A stretch of 64,000 nucleotides of DNA from Paenibacillaceae bacterium GAS479 (GCA_900105225.1 LT629764.1:1603501-1667500); one strand, 5' to 3'. Shown: positions 43,734 to 53,619, counted from the first letter of the stretch. Translations and numbers: made by a program. The notes: generated by a model from the sequence alone, not told the origin.

Positions 43734-43767
43734 GCTGATCCGCCGATCATCGAACCGGCGGATCAGC
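43734..43767 (-). terminator. Intra-operon hairpin between binding protein and fucosidase genes
   Basis: A 12-bp perfect stem (GCTGATCCGCCG and complement) with a 10-base loop lies in the 83-base gap. There is no good T-run after it on the minus strand, so it may protect the upstream mRNA and reduce, not stop, read-through. Confidence 0.7.
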
Positions 43768-43781
43768 TTTGCGGCTGTACC

Positions 43782-45488
43782 TTATTTGTTCAGCGCTTTT
43801 TGATAAATGGCAAGATATTGATCCAGCTGCAAACCTTCGAAGCCCTTTACATAGGCATCCCATTCCTTGCCGATGTCTTTGGAGCCCGTAATAAACTGCG
43901 CCATATTCGATTTGGTGTAATCGATAATGGTCGTTTTCAGCTGTGCGGCCATTTCCGCGTCCCCTTCGGCAATAAACACGCCGTTCGGATACATTTCTTT
44001 TGTGCGGAATGGCTCATACTTTTTCGATTCCGTATTCAAACGCGTTTGATAACCACCGTCTGCAAGAATATCCTGATTCGTCATCCACGAAGAGCGGTAT
44101 GCATACGTGCGCAGGGAAGGGCCGATTTGCTCCCAGCTGCCGTTTTGCGTCTGTTTCTTCTCTTTTTGCGTAATGATCGCGTATTTGGCCTGCTTGCCGT
44201 CGAAGTCGAGCTCTCCTTCTTCCGCTTTCCGCCAGCCGGTGCCCTCAGGTCCGTTCTCCTGTAGCACAATCGCTTCTTCCGTGTACAAATAATCCGCCAA
44301 ACGAATGGCAGCGATTTGCTGCTCTTGCGTCGCTTTGTTTGTAATGGCAAATTGCGATTTGCTGATGCCGGCAAAGTTAAGCGTTTGTTGCACGCCGTTT
44401 GGCCCTTTAAGCGGAGCCAGCGCCACATAATCTTTATGTCTAGGCTGCGTATCCGACATGTTGTAAGCATAGCTGATCAGCGCGGTCGTTAGTGCGCCCA
44501 TAATGTTGTCCGGCTCGCGGTTCGCCAGCTGCTGAACAGCATCGGCATTTTGCGTAAACGCCGCCGGGTCGATCAGGCCTTCTTTGTACATCTTGTTCAG
44601 GTATTCAAGACCTTGCTTCCACTCGTCTTTATTTGCTACGAAGTCTACCTTGTCGTCCTTAACCTGTAAGAACGTTCCTGCCGTCTTCTCGGTATAGTCA
44701 TCCACAATGAAGGCGTTCATCAGGAATGCAGATACGTTTCCGACCCACATTTCATCGGAGCCCGTAAGCGGAATTTCATCCTGCTTGCCGTTTTTGTTCG
44801 GATCTTTTTCCTTAAATGCCTTCAACACTTGGTAGAACTCTTCCGTCGTCGTCGGAACGGCAAGTCCAAGCTCATCCAGCCAAGCCTTGTTGATCCACAG
44901 CTTCAGCGCATTGTCGCAGTGGTAACATTCATTGATTTGCGGCAACGCATAGATGTTGCCGTCTGGAGCCGTAATGGAAGATTTCATGTAAGGAATATCC
45001 GTCAGCGCTTTTTTAATGTTAGGAGCGTACTGCTCAATCAAATCGTTCAAAGGAAGAAATACGCCTTGTTTGCCGTATTTCATTTGCTCTTCTCGTGTCA
45101 GATTGCCCTGCAAAATCACTTCCGGATAGTCGCCGCTGGCCAGCATCAATTGCTTGCGGTCTTCCAGAGCATTGTTCGGGACAAGGTCCCAGGCGATTTT
45201 GATATTCGTTTTTTCCTGCAGCATCGTCGTAAAGGAGTTTGTTTCCATGTTCTCGATGCTCGGGAGCTGAGGGGCGAACATTTTAATCGTCATCGGCTCT
45301 TTTACAATCGGAAACGAGCCTACCGGCGAGAACAAATCCGCTTGAGCTCCAGTATTCTCCTTCGTTCCGTTCTCCTTGTTGCCCGTGCCAGGCGTATTCG
45401 AACCGTTGCTGCAAGCGGAAAGAATGAAGACACAGCTAAGCGCGATAGTCATTAGAACTGCTGTCGGCGTTTTCCATTTTTCTCTCAT
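43782..45488 (-). CDS. Extracellular solute-binding lipoprotein (LipO/YtcQ-type)
   Basis: A 568-residue lipoprotein; lipobox CVFILSACSNGS (Cys near residue 26). Large binding proteins of this size (MTIKMFAPQLPSIENMETNSFTTML, KINIAWDLVPNN-like region, ALPQINECYHCDNALKLWINKAWLDELGL) pair with LplB/YtcP permeases for oligosaccharide import. GGAGGAG precedes the ATG. It lies between the permeases and the fucosidase gene, so the ligand may be a fucose-containing glycan (inference). Confidence 0.9.
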   Translation of the reverse strand: MREKWKTPTAVLMTIALSCVFILSACSNGSNTPGTGNKENGTKENTGAQADLFSPVGSFPIVKEPMTIKMFAPQLPSIENMETNSFTTMLQEKTNIKIAWDLVPNNALEDRKQLMLASGDYPEVILQGNLTREEQMKYGKQGVFLPLNDLIEQYAPNIKKALTDIPYMKSSITAPDGNIYALPQINECYHCDNALKLWINKAWLDELGLAVPTTTEEFYQVLKAFKEKDPNKNGKQDEIPLTGSDEMWVGNVSAFLMNAFIVDDYTEKTAGTFLQVKDDKVDFVANKDEWKQGLEYLNKMYKEGLIDPAAFTQNADAVQQLANREPDNIMGALTTALISYAYNMSDTQPRHKDYVALAPLKGPNGVQQTLNFAGISKSQFAITNKATQEQQIAAIRLADYLYTEEAIVLQENGPEGTGWRKAEEGELDFDGKQAKYAIITQKEKKQTQNGSWEQIGPSLRTYAYRSSWMTNQDILADGGYQTRLNTESKKYEPFRTKEMYPNGVFIAEGDAEMAAQLKTTIIDYTKSNMAQFITGSKDIGKEWDAYVKGFEGLQLDQYLAIYQKALNK

Positions 45489-45621
45489 CTAAAAGACTCC
45501 TCCTTTGTTATACCCCAGAAAGTTTCAATAACCTGTAATGACGCTTCCACGTATTGAAATGAACATGAACGTCCCGGCCCCAAAGGCGCCACATCACCCC
45601 TTTCAAGGAATTATGGGCAGC

Positions 45622-46521
45622 CTACCCTTTAAGCGAACCGATCATAACGCCTTGCACAAAGTACTTTTGCACAAAAGGATAAAGAATCAGAACCGGACCG
45701 CTCGCAACAACGATTAAGGAATATTTGAGCAGATCCTTCAATCCTTGCTGAGCCATCATCTGATCCGCATTGGCAATCATGGACGCATCTACTGTGTTCA
45801 AAATAAGCACGTTGCGCAGGACGATTTGCAGCGGGAAAAGATCCGGGGATCTTAGGAAGATAAGAGCGTCAAAATACGCGTTCCAATGGCCGACGGCGTA
45901 CATAAGCGTCATTACAGCGAGAATCGGTTTGGAGAGCGGAAGCACGATGCTGAAAATAAAGCGCAGATCGTTACAACCGTCCAGATCGGCCGCCTCGGCC
46001 AGCTCATTCGGAATAGTCGTTTGAAAAAACGTTCTTGCGATAATAACCTGGAACACAGCGAGCGCTCCCGGCAAAATCATCGCCCACCTGGTATCAAGCA
46101 GCTCCAGGTTTTTTACAACCAAATAATACGGGATGAGTCCACCCTCGAACATCATCGTAATGACGAGCAGAACCATGAAAAAATTCCGTCCGTAAAACGT
46201 TCTTCGGGATAAAGGGTACGCCAGCATGACCGTCAAAGCTACGTTAATGATTGTTCCCGCAACCGTGTAAAACAAGGAGTTCATAAACCCGATGCCAATT
46301 TGCGGATTGTTTAACACCGCTTTGTAGCCGTCGAGCGTAAAATCAACCGGCCATAACCAAACCTTGCCGGACACAACGGACTGCGGCGAACTAAAGGAAG
46401 AGCTTAAAATATAGAGAAGCGGCACAAGCACGATTAACAAAACAAACGTTAGAAACGCGTAAACCAAAAGCATGAAAATCCGGTCGCCGCTTGATTCACG
46501 AATAGCGAAAGGTTTGGCCAT
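45622..46521 (-). CDS. ABC transporter permease (YtcP/LplC-type)
   Basis: A 299-residue permease with six hydrophobic segments; the EAA loop is PNELAEAADLDGCNDLRFIFSIVLPLSKPIL near residue 180, and it ends QKYFVQGVMIGSLKG, diagnostic of the YtcP/LplC group. It starts 36 bases after the partner permease, with AGGAG upstream. Confidence 0.93.
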   Translation of the reverse strand: MAKPFAIRESSGDRIFMLLVYAFLTFVLLIVLVPLLYILSSSFSSPQSVVSGKVWLWPVDFTLDGYKAVLNNPQIGIGFMNSLFYTVAGTIINVALTVMLAYPLSRRTFYGRNFFMVLLVITMMFEGGLIPYYLVVKNLELLDTRWAMILPGALAVFQVIIARTFFQTTIPNELAEAADLDGCNDLRFIFSIVLPLSKPILAVMTLMYAVGHWNAYFDALIFLRSPDLFPLQIVLRNVLILNTVDASMIANADQMMAQQGLKDLLKYSLIVVASGPVLILYPFVQKYFVQGVMIGSLKG

Positions 46522-46557
46522 TTGCTCTCCTCTCCGCCCATTGATGGGCTTGGCAGA

Positions 46558-47526
46558 TTACCACAAGCTGTTGCTGGATAACTTTCTGGCAATGTAGTTC
46601 ACCAGGATAAGCAGAATCAAGTTCACAATCGAGTTAAAAAAGCCGATTGCAGCTGAGAAGCTGAAGCTTGATCCTAACAGGCCCACTTTATACACATAAG
46701 TGGAAATAACTTCGGAAGTGGCGAGATTGAGCGGATTTTGCATCAGATATATTTTCTCAAAGCCGAGCTTCATCAGATTGCCCGTATTAAGAATGAGCAA
46801 AATAACGGATACGGGTATCAGGCTTGGAATATCGACATTAAGGATTTTTTGAATTCTCGACGCTCCGTCAACCTTCGCCGCTTCATACAGCTCCGGGTTG
46901 ACTCCGGCTAAGGCAGCGATGTAAATAATCGCTCCATATCCGGTGTGCTGCCATACGTCCGACCATACATAAATGGATTTGAATAAGGACGGAATGCCCA
47001 TAAAGTTTGTGTTTTCCACGCCGAGCATATGAAACAGCTTGCTGATCATCCCAACGTTAGGCGTCAGATTTACGATGAGGATCGAAACCATAACGACCGT
47101 TGAAATAAAGTAAGGCGCGTAGGAGACCAGCTGCACGCTCTTTTTAAACAGTCCGTTGCGAATTTCATTAAGCGCAAGCGCAAGGATAATGGGAGCAGGA
47201 AATCCGATGAGCAGGCCGTAAAGGCTGATGCCCAGCGTGTTTTGCATATAAAGCCAGAAGCTTGGAGAGTCAAAAAACTGATTGAAGTATTTGAGCCCAA
47301 CCCAATCGCTCCCAAAGATGCCTTTCACAACGTTGTAATCTTTGAAAGCGATGACGATTCCGGCCATCGGGATATATTTAAAAATAATGAGGTAAGCAAG
47401 CGGCAATAAGATGACCAGATATAATTGCCAGTGGCGCGCCATCCTCCGCAGCGGCGGCGCATTCCGTCTCGGTCCCTTTGCACGGGGGAGCGATGCGGGT
47501 TGTAATGAGTTCGTTAGTTTGGACAA
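46558..47526 (-). CDS. ABC transporter permease (LplB/YteP-type)
   Basis: About 322 residues. It has the LplB signature YKYIPMAGIVIAFKDYN-type stretch (KYIPMAGIVIAFKDYNVVKG) and the EAA loop PELYEAAKVDGASRIQKILNVDIPSLIPV. The start is taken as TTG 47526, which has GGAGG seven bases upstream; the ATG at 47574 lies before that site and lacks one. The N-terminal 30 residues before the first membrane segment are basic. First gene of the transporter operon. Confidence 0.92.
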   Translation of the reverse strand: MSKLTNSLQPASLPRAKGPRRNAPPLRRMARHWQLYLVILLPLAYLIIFKYIPMAGIVIAFKDYNVVKGIFGSDWVGLKYFNQFFDSPSFWLYMQNTLGISLYGLLIGFPAPIILALALNEIRNGLFKKSVQLVSYAPYFISTVVMVSILIVNLTPNVGMISKLFHMLGVENTNFMGIPSLFKSIYVWSDVWQHTGYGAIIYIAALAGVNPELYEAAKVDGASRIQKILNVDIPSLIPVSVILLILNTGNLMKLGFEKIYLMQNPLNLATSEVISTYVYKVGLLGSSFSFSAAIGFFNSIVNLILLILVNYIARKLSSNSLW

Positions 47527-47661
47527 GGGCTTGCCTCCTTCGGTTAAGGTCGCTGCACATGATTGCGCTTTCATGAGGCCATCTTATAAGTTTGCCGATG
47601 CTTCGCACAAGATACATTAATTGCCCCGTTAACCTTTTTCGCTTCCGCCGCTCCAAAACAA

Positions 47662-47693
47662 ACGGCAGCGCCCATTGTTGCTGGCACTGCCGT
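47662..47693 (-). terminator. Terminator of the AraC-type regulator gene
   Basis: ACGGCAGTGCC pairs imperfectly with GGCGCTGCCGT, followed by TTGTTTTG on the minus strand, 107 bases after the regulator stop. It separates the regulator from the transporter operon. Confidence 0.75.
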
Positions 47694-47799
47694 CGAATTC
47701 ATCTATTCGTTTAGGGGGTATGATAAACTTAATTCTCGCGCTTAACCTTTTTCGAAACAGAAGTAGAGAATGCTTTCTCCCTATATTTGCAGCCGCTTC

Positions 47800-50028
47800 T
47801 CACGGTTTTGCATGCTCGGAACGAAATTCGCTCGGCGATGTGCCTACCACTTTTTTGAATACCCGGGTAAAGGAAATAGCGCTCGAGTAACCCACTTCCT
47901 CCGCAATGCTCTGAATCGGCTTGCGTGTCTCGATCAAAAGTTTTTTGGCTCCGTTTACGCGGATATCGATCAGGAAATCAATGAACTTTTGTCCAGTCGT
48001 TTCTTTAAACAGCTTGCTCACATGTTTCGCATTCATATTGAATTTTTCGCTTAAATACTCCAGAGACATATTAGGGTTCACATATTCCTTCTCAATAAAG
48101 CTGCGTATTTCCAAAATAACTCCCGCATGCTGCCCGCTATAGCGCATCTCCGCAAGCAGATTGGCCAGCTCGGTCATTTTGCCGATAATCGTTTCCCGCA
48201 TCTCCTCCAGAGAATGGCTGTTCTCCAGCTTATCCGTTAAAACAGTAAGTGTGTCTGATTCCCATACAACCTGGCCGTCCTTGCCAAGTCCCGACATTTC
48301 GCGTCCTAAGCTGTAAAGCAGGTAATTAATCATGTTCATAATTTCATCCTTGGTCAATAAACCCTGCTTCATCTGGTTAAATAAATCTTCTAATTGCTCA
48401 CTCCAGCTGGGATCGGATTTTCGAAACGCTTGAACAGCCGATCGAATAAGGCCGAGATATCCGTAAACTTCAACCTGGCCTTGACTCATTACATCCTCGC
48501 GCGTAATGAGGCGGTTCTCGCCAAGCGCCATTTTATAGTCAAGAGCTTCCCATGCTTGTTTAAATGACTTAGGAATGTCAAATAAATGAACCGCCGGCTC
48601 TCCCAGACCTATACTGATGGTGAATTTCATATTCTGCTCCGTCCAAGCCCGAATGCTATCGCATAGCTGAACGATCTGGTTGAAATCTGTCTTGTCACCG
48701 TTTGCGAACAGAATCACGCTAAGGCGCGAAGAGGCCGTCCATTCCGCCCAGCATTCATAGCCCAACCGCGAGGATTGCTCGTACAAAATGCTGCGCAAAG
48801 CGAATTTCAGCAGATTTTGATCATGGCGTGAAAAGCTGCTGCAAAATTCGCCGTACTTGTCTATTTCCAGGACAACGAGCGTATGGCTCTCCGAAGGAGC
48901 GGGCAGCTGCAGCCGAGCCGCTTCGCGCTGCCAGTCCACCGTAGTCAGCGCCGTCTCTTCTTCAATAAGATGATGAAAAAGGTTGCGCGTCCGCAAATGC
49001 AAATCCTCTTTGTACTGCTGCTGATACTGCTTGGCCTGCTCGGTCAAATTATCGAGTGCGGATTCGATCATCGCAAATTCATTAATGCGGTTAGCAGCGC
49101 CCTTATGTCGGACGCCTGTGTTGGGCAGCGTGTAACCGCTGAATCGCGAGACGATTTCTTCCACGGGCTTTGCATTGCGCCTCGTGACATAAATCATCCA
49201 CATTAATCCCGCGGCAATCATGAACAAGCCAATGCCGAACCATACATTGTAAAGCGAAGATACGGTCTGGATAAACGTTCCCTGCACGAAGCCGCTAATG
49301 TAGGACCAATTCGTATAGCTCGATTTATAATCCGCATAAATCTGCATGGATTCCACCGGCACAGACGGTTTAAGCATTTCGTTGCCTGCCCCGTCTTTTA
49401 GCTGAATAAAGCTGACTTTGGAATCGTAAAGCTCGTTAACTAATCGCTGCAAGGAATCCACGGATACGTTGACGACAATCATGCCTTTTTCGTTGGTCAT
49501 GAAAGGGGCGCCCCTCACCAGACTGACGACTTTTTTGCCTTCTATAATGGAAAATTGCTGAAAATTCCGTGCATTCGTCCATTTTTGAGAAATCGAATTT
49601 CGGTATTGCTGGATGAAAGCTTTATCCAAATAGCTGTCAATATAGGCGCTTGTCGAATTACTGAGCACAAATTGATCCTTATACCGAACCAGATATACGG
49701 AATCAATCAATGGATGATACGAAATCATGTCATTCATCTTCGTCACGGCACTAATATTAATGTAAGGATCATTACCCTCTTTGCTATTGAAAAAATCGGC
49801 AAACGGCTTGCTATTAACGGATTCCTTCATCACCATATTGTCTATCGCTCTTAATGAAGTGTCGATCAGCCTCATTGCATGTGTAGACAACATGCTGTTC
49901 GCATTAATAGCCTCTTTGCGGCCCTGCTCGCTAATCATTTGGAAAAACACGAAAAAGATAAATGTAATAACGATAATGAAGATCGGCATATAGGAAAGCA
50001 GCAGCCTATTAAACCATGATTTGTTCAT
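47800..50028 (-). CDS. Membrane-bound AraC-family regulator (YesS/YtdP-like)
   Basis: A 742-residue protein. Membrane segments near residues 12-32 and 265-287 flank an extracellular Cache-like sensor domain. A cytosolic linker with a degenerate GGDEF-like region (TLVVLEIDKYGEFCSSFSRHD) follows, and the last 100 residues are an AraC helix-turn-helix pair (NMSLEYLSEKFNMNAKHVSKLFKETTG, IQSIAEEVGYSSAISFTRVFKKVVGTSPSEFR). This architecture controls polysaccharide transport operons, here the adjacent one. ATG 50028 has TGAGGG six bases upstream. Confidence 0.92.
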   Translation of the reverse strand: MNKSWFNRLLLSYMPIFIIVITFIFFVFFQMISEQGRKEAINANSMLSTHAMRLIDTSLRAIDNMVMKESVNSKPFADFFNSKEGNDPYINISAVTKMNDMISYHPLIDSVYLVRYKDQFVLSNSTSAYIDSYLDKAFIQQYRNSISQKWTNARNFQQFSIIEGKKVVSLVRGAPFMTNEKGMIVVNVSVDSLQRLVNELYDSKVSFIQLKDGAGNEMLKPSVPVESMQIYADYKSSYTNWSYISGFVQGTFIQTVSSLYNVWFGIGLFMIAAGLMWMIYVTRRNAKPVEEIVSRFSGYTLPNTGVRHKGAANRINEFAMIESALDNLTEQAKQYQQQYKEDLHLRTRNLFHHLIEEETALTTVDWQREAARLQLPAPSESHTLVVLEIDKYGEFCSSFSRHDQNLLKFALRSILYEQSSRLGYECWAEWTASSRLSVILFANGDKTDFNQIVQLCDSIRAWTEQNMKFTISIGLGEPAVHLFDIPKSFKQAWEALDYKMALGENRLITREDVMSQGQVEVYGYLGLIRSAVQAFRKSDPSWSEQLEDLFNQMKQGLLTKDEIMNMINYLLYSLGREMSGLGKDGQVVWESDTLTVLTDKLENSHSLEEMRETIIGKMTELANLLAEMRYSGQHAGVILEIRSFIEKEYVNPNMSLEYLSEKFNMNAKHVSKLFKETTGQKFIDFLIDIRVNGAKKLLIETRKPIQSIAEEVGYSSAISFTRVFKKVVGTSPSEFRSEHAKP

Positions 50029-50142
50029 CAATAACCCTCACTCGCTTCCGGGATAATTGATTCCGTTTGTTTAATTGTTTGATGCTCAATCTTACATGAA
50101 ATTCTAATTCTATAGGGCTAATAACACAACCCAGCGTAGATC

Positions 50143-50174
50143 AAAAAAAACCTCGATATGATTCCATACCGGGG
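50143..50174 (-). terminator. Terminator-like hairpin without an evident upstream gene
   Basis: CCCCGGTATGG and CATATCGAGG pair imperfectly, followed by eight T on the minus strand. The next gene on that side is on the plus strand, so no transcript to terminate is obvious. The rest of 50029-50378 contains no supported gene. Confidence 0.6.
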
Positions 50175-50405
50175 CTTGAGGGCAGCCGCTTCATCCTAAT
50201 CATTAGCATCGCTGCGGTCAATAAACCGTTTTCGACTTGCTTGATTTTTTTCGCCGAGGAGGAGATTTAGGATAAGCCTCTCATTTACAGATCTAGAACA
50301 TCAGTGTTACGTTAGCGAAGGGAACTCCCGGAAGAATCGTCTTTATGCTTTTGAAAGGCGCCTACACCGATAACCTGGCCTATAATGAAAAAAGGAGCGA
50401 TTCAA

Positions 50406-51095
50406 TTGGCAATCAAAGCGGTTCTATTTGACTTGGATGGAACTTTGTTAGACCGTGATTCATCACTAGTAGAGTTTGTTAGAGATCAATATGATCGTTA
50501 CTCAGAGTTTCAAATCGTGGACAAAGAACTGTTCGTTCAAAGGTTTATTGAACTTGATAATCATGGCTACGTTTGGAAGGACAAAGTATATCAGCAAATC
50601 ATAAATGAGTTCTCTATTCAAAATATCGACTGGACTTTACTTCTAACGGATTACATAAGAAATTTTCAGAGGCATTGTGTAGGTTTTCCGAACTTGTTGA
50701 GTATGCTCACTGAGTTAAAAAACAACAACATTAAGTTAGCACTGGTCTCAAATGGTTTTGGACAATTCCAATATGATAATTTTAAAGCATTACACATCGA
50801 ACATTTATTCGATGAAGTGTTAATTTCAGAATGGGAAGGACTTCGCAAACCTGATCAAGCCATTTTCAATCGTGCATTGACTAAACTTGGAGTAACAGCC
50901 GAAAATGCTCTTTTTGTTGGAGATCATCCCGATAACGATATACGAGCAAGTCGTGACGTTGGAATGAAGGCGGTTTGGAAACGAAATAATCTGTTTGAAA
51001 CTGTTGTTGATGCTGATGCTGTAATTGACGATTTAGAGCTTATCCCAAAATTAATCAGCGAGCATGAACATCGATCAATCTTCTCCAGACAATGA
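50406..51095 (+). CDS. HAD-superfamily hydrolase (YjjG-like phosphatase)
   Basis: About 229 residues. HAD motifs: VLFDLDGTLLDRD (I), LALVSNGFGQFQYDNF (II), KPDQAIFNRALTKLG (III) and FVGDHPDNDIRASRDVG (IV). The start is TTG 50406, with AAAAGGAG eight bases upstream; TATAAT lies at 50379-50384, so mRNA would begin too late for the ATG at 50385. The last 14 residues overlap an IS-like transposase remnant on the other strand and may be a replaced tail. Base composition is AT-rich. Confidence 0.88.
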   Translation: MAIKAVLFDLDGTLLDRDSSLVEFVRDQYDRYSEFQIVDKELFVQRFIELDNHGYVWKDKVYQQIINEFSIQNIDWTLLLTDYIRNFQRHCVGFPNLLSMLTELKNNNIKLALVSNGFGQFQYDNFKALHIEHLFDEVLISEWEGLRKPDQAIFNRALTKLGVTAENALFVGDHPDNDIRASRDVGMKAVWKRNNLFETVVDADAVIDDLELIPKLISEHEHRSIFSRQ

Positions 51096-51594
51096 GTGCG
51101 CAGGCAAATTGAAGGAGGCCCAGGTAGTTTTGAGCCTTCTTTTCAAAACGGATGAGCACCTTGCAGAAGCGATTAGCCACGAAAACAAGACTTCCACGAC
51201 CCAGCGGCGCGGATGTTGCCGTGCTCTAAATCTTGCTTCTCTTCACCTCTGGAGCGGGTGTGAGGGATATAGTCATGATCTTCGACGTGTTGACGAACCT
51301 CTTTTCCCCGGTAGCCCGCATCGGCACACAAATTCGGCTGTAGTATCGTTGGGCCCGGCTCTACCACCATGCGGTTCAACATTTCCAACGGCTTTAAGGG
51401 CAAGAGGGGCCTTGACCAAACTGCCATTGACGCTCTGCCATTCCCCACCGATGCCTTCGAGTGCCAACCGATTTCCGGCCAGCGACTGGCTTGCATGTAT
51501 AGGTTCGGTTCAGACTTCGTTTTGTCGGTTCCGGCAGTTCGTCTTTGATCATGTCCCGAAACTCATCGGATAAGGTCCACGTTTTGATTCGCAT
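51055..51594 (-). pseudogene. IS5-like transposase remnant
   Basis: Pieces in different frames: TWTLSDEFRDMIKDELPEPT (from ATG 51594), LCADAGYRGKEVRQHVEDHD with YIPHTRSRGEEKQDLEHG, then RRWVVEVLFSWL, and in another frame FCKVLIRFEKKAQNYLGLL ending in RRLIDVHAR and a stop. At least two frameshifts and an internal deletion of the catalytic centre are evident. Its end overlaps the HAD gene by 41 bases. No terminal repeats identified. Confidence 0.82.
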
Positions 51595-51727
51595 CGCTCA
51601 TGTGTAACACTTTATCACAGATACTTATTCCCAGTTATTGATTACAAAGTTACCCCCATTGGTGTTCGGCCCTTTTTTGTAATAGATCTTTCTTCAATTG
51701 GTTCCTTATTCCTGGAAATACAAAAAA

Positions 51728-51745
51728 GAGCCGCTACCGCGACTC
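51728..51745 (-). terminator. Terminator of the 51841 gene
   Basis: GAGTCGC and GCGGCTC (one mismatch) around a 4-base loop are followed by six T on the minus strand. Confidence 0.78.
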
Positions 51746-51840
51746 AAATAAATTTATAACAAGATTCTACAAAATGTCCTTTTGATTAAACAACACCATG
51801 ATAACAGATTAGAAAGTTCTGATATTCGGATTATCATGAA

Positions 51841-52359
51841 TTAAATTGAAATGTCTAGTAATGGTTTAATATGTTTATCAGCTGCATTTAGCTGTTTAGA
51901 AAATTCTTTAGAACTCTCGTATTCTTTTGGTAAGTCTCTTACAAATAATTTGATCTGATCGACCACTTTTAAGAGCACTTCAGGATCAACACTATCACTA
52001 ATTATTTGTTCTCTTACAAGAGAATCATAGCGAATCCTAAATATCATAAAATCATTCATTAGTTCATCCATTTCATTAAAACTTTCAGTATTTTCTTTTA
52101 GTTGAGTTAATCGGTCATTTACGAAAATAATGGTTGTATACACATTGAACATTTGCAAAATATCTTCATTCAATTCTGTCCCTTTTGTTTTAGCAAGTGT
52201 CCTATCTAATGTCTGCACACTTAAAACGAAGCCTGCATAATAATCCGATTTAACCTGATCTTCTTTCCTATTGTTTAATTTGTCAATTGATATAAAAATT
52301 GAAGCGATTATCAAGAAAACGACAACGAATATGATGACTTTAACATATTTTTTATTCAT
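51841..52359 (-). CDS. Membrane-anchored protein of unknown function
   Basis: About 172 residues with an N-terminal anchor (VKVIIFVVVFLIIASIFISI) and a mostly helical, acidic extracellular part (SDYYAGFVLSVQTLDRTLAK, VNDRLTQLKENTESFNEMDE, VVDQIKLFVRDLPKEYESSK). I do not recognise it. ATG 52359 is chosen over TTG 52365; neither has a strong ribosome-binding site. Strongly AT-rich compared with the first half of the window, suggesting transfer. Confidence 0.65.
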   Translation of the reverse strand: MNKKYVKVIIFVVVFLIIASIFISIDKLNNRKEDQVKSDYYAGFVLSVQTLDRTLAKTKGTELNEDILQMFNVYTTIIFVNDRLTQLKENTESFNEMDELMNDFMIFRIRYDSLVREQIISDSVDPEVLLKVVDQIKLFVRDLPKEYESSKEFSKQLNAADKHIKPLLDISI

Positions 52360-52713
52360 AATCAAAGATGGAAACCATGCCCATTAACCCCGATGAAATT
52401 GAAACTTTCTTTTTCTTCATTAAGTCTACTCCCAAATAATTTTTGTTATAGAATCGCGAAAACAACAAAAATTATATTATCACCCAGACTTAAATTACTC
52501 AACATGTATATATCACCATATAATTTCCGGTATATAATATTTGTATATAATGAGTAATATATAGATTATAAGAGAGGTATGACCGCATTAGGGTAATACT
52601 TCTCTTAATGGTGGATTCGCACGCACCTTACATATGGGAACCTTCAGCTTCCCTGTATTCGTAGGGAGACATATCATAAATGCTTCCATGGAGGCGGTTG
52701 AGATGAGCATCGA
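52360..52713. other. AT-rich intergenic region
   Basis: No gene supported. On the minus strand 52624-52690 reads LHGSIYDMSPYEYREAEGSH before a stop, which looks like a fragment of a mobile-element or regulatory protein, but I cannot assign it. Confidence 0.3.
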
Positions 52714-53298
52714 CTATATCTCTACCCTATACCACCCGGCTTCTCCCAAGAAATCCGCCCGGGTCAACCCGCTCTCACCTAACAATATCCGATAGTTTGT
52801 TATCGTTCCATCATGAGCAATTATAAAAACTCTATTTGTGCTCAATGTTTTAATCCAGTTGATCATTCGCAATCCTAATGGTTCAAATGCTGATTCAGTT
52901 AGCGCATTAATTCCCGTGTTCCATAATTCCTGATTGTCCTTTTCTAAAACGATAAAGTCAGAATGATCGTTTATTATCTTGTCCAATGGATAGTTGAGAT
53001 CACATTTCACCGCATAGGCTTCCGGATTAACTGGTATGGGATACATTCGAGGTCCAACAAGTGGACTAACATATTTTTTAGCCGATTCAAGTTCACTTGT
53101 AATAATAGTAGTGGTCTCAATTGTTCGTATAGTTGGGCTGGAAATGAACATATCATCCATTCGAAACGAGAATACTGACTTTAGACCAGCCACTTGCTCC
53201 CGACCTCTGTCGGTCAAGCGAGGATTCTCGGTATTTAGCCGGTCTGGAATATCGGTATTATGTAATCCTTGTCCATGGCGAACAAAAACGATCTCCAA
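52714..53298 (-). CDS. Histidine phosphatase family protein
   Basis: A 194-residue phosphoglycerate-mutase-like protein. The catalytic RHG is at residues 7-9 (VFVRHGQGLHN); SSPTIRTIETT holds the second conserved Arg, and IIAHDGTITNYRILLG the second catalytic His (IAHDG). The start is TTG 53298 with only a weak GGGTG upstream. AT-rich like its neighbours. Substrate unknown. Confidence 0.85.
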   Translation of the reverse strand: MEIVFVRHGQGLHNTDIPDRLNTENPRLTDRGREQVAGLKSVFSFRMDDMFISSPTIRTIETTTIITSELESAKKYVSPLVGPRMYPIPVNPEAYAVKCDLNYPLDKIINDHSDFIVLEKDNQELWNTGINALTESAFEPLGLRMINWIKTLSTNRVFIIAHDGTITNYRILLGESGLTRADFLGEAGWYRVEI

Positions 53299-53403
53299 TT
53301 TTCAACACACCCTGTCCATGACTTAATCCGAGCTTCAAAATAACCCGTCAAATATTAATCATATTAGATAGGCGGACTGCAAAATAATTAATTAGCTTAT
53401 TGT

Positions 53404-53619
53404 CTACTCGCAATGGGTTTCCATATACTTAGCGTCCTTCAGCTCAATTCCCGTTTCTTCATAAGCTTCCCGCAATACACATTCAAACGGAGTCTCTTTA
53501 GCTTCGATCTTTCCTCCAACACCGTTCCATAATCCCTTAGTAGGAGCAGCTTCTCTATTCAGCATTAGTAATCTATTATTTTGTCTAATGAAACATAATG
53601 TATATGTATATTCGAACAT
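53404..53619 (-). pseudogene. Truncated NUDIX hydrolase
   Basis: Only 71 residues against about 150 in the family. The N-terminal strand (YTYTLCFIRQNNRLLMLNRE) and an intact Nudix box GGKIEAKETPFECVLREAYE-ETG are present, resembling 8-oxo-dGTP diphosphatases, but the frame stops after METHCE. No continuation is seen in other frames, so the 3' half is lost. Confidence 0.8.
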
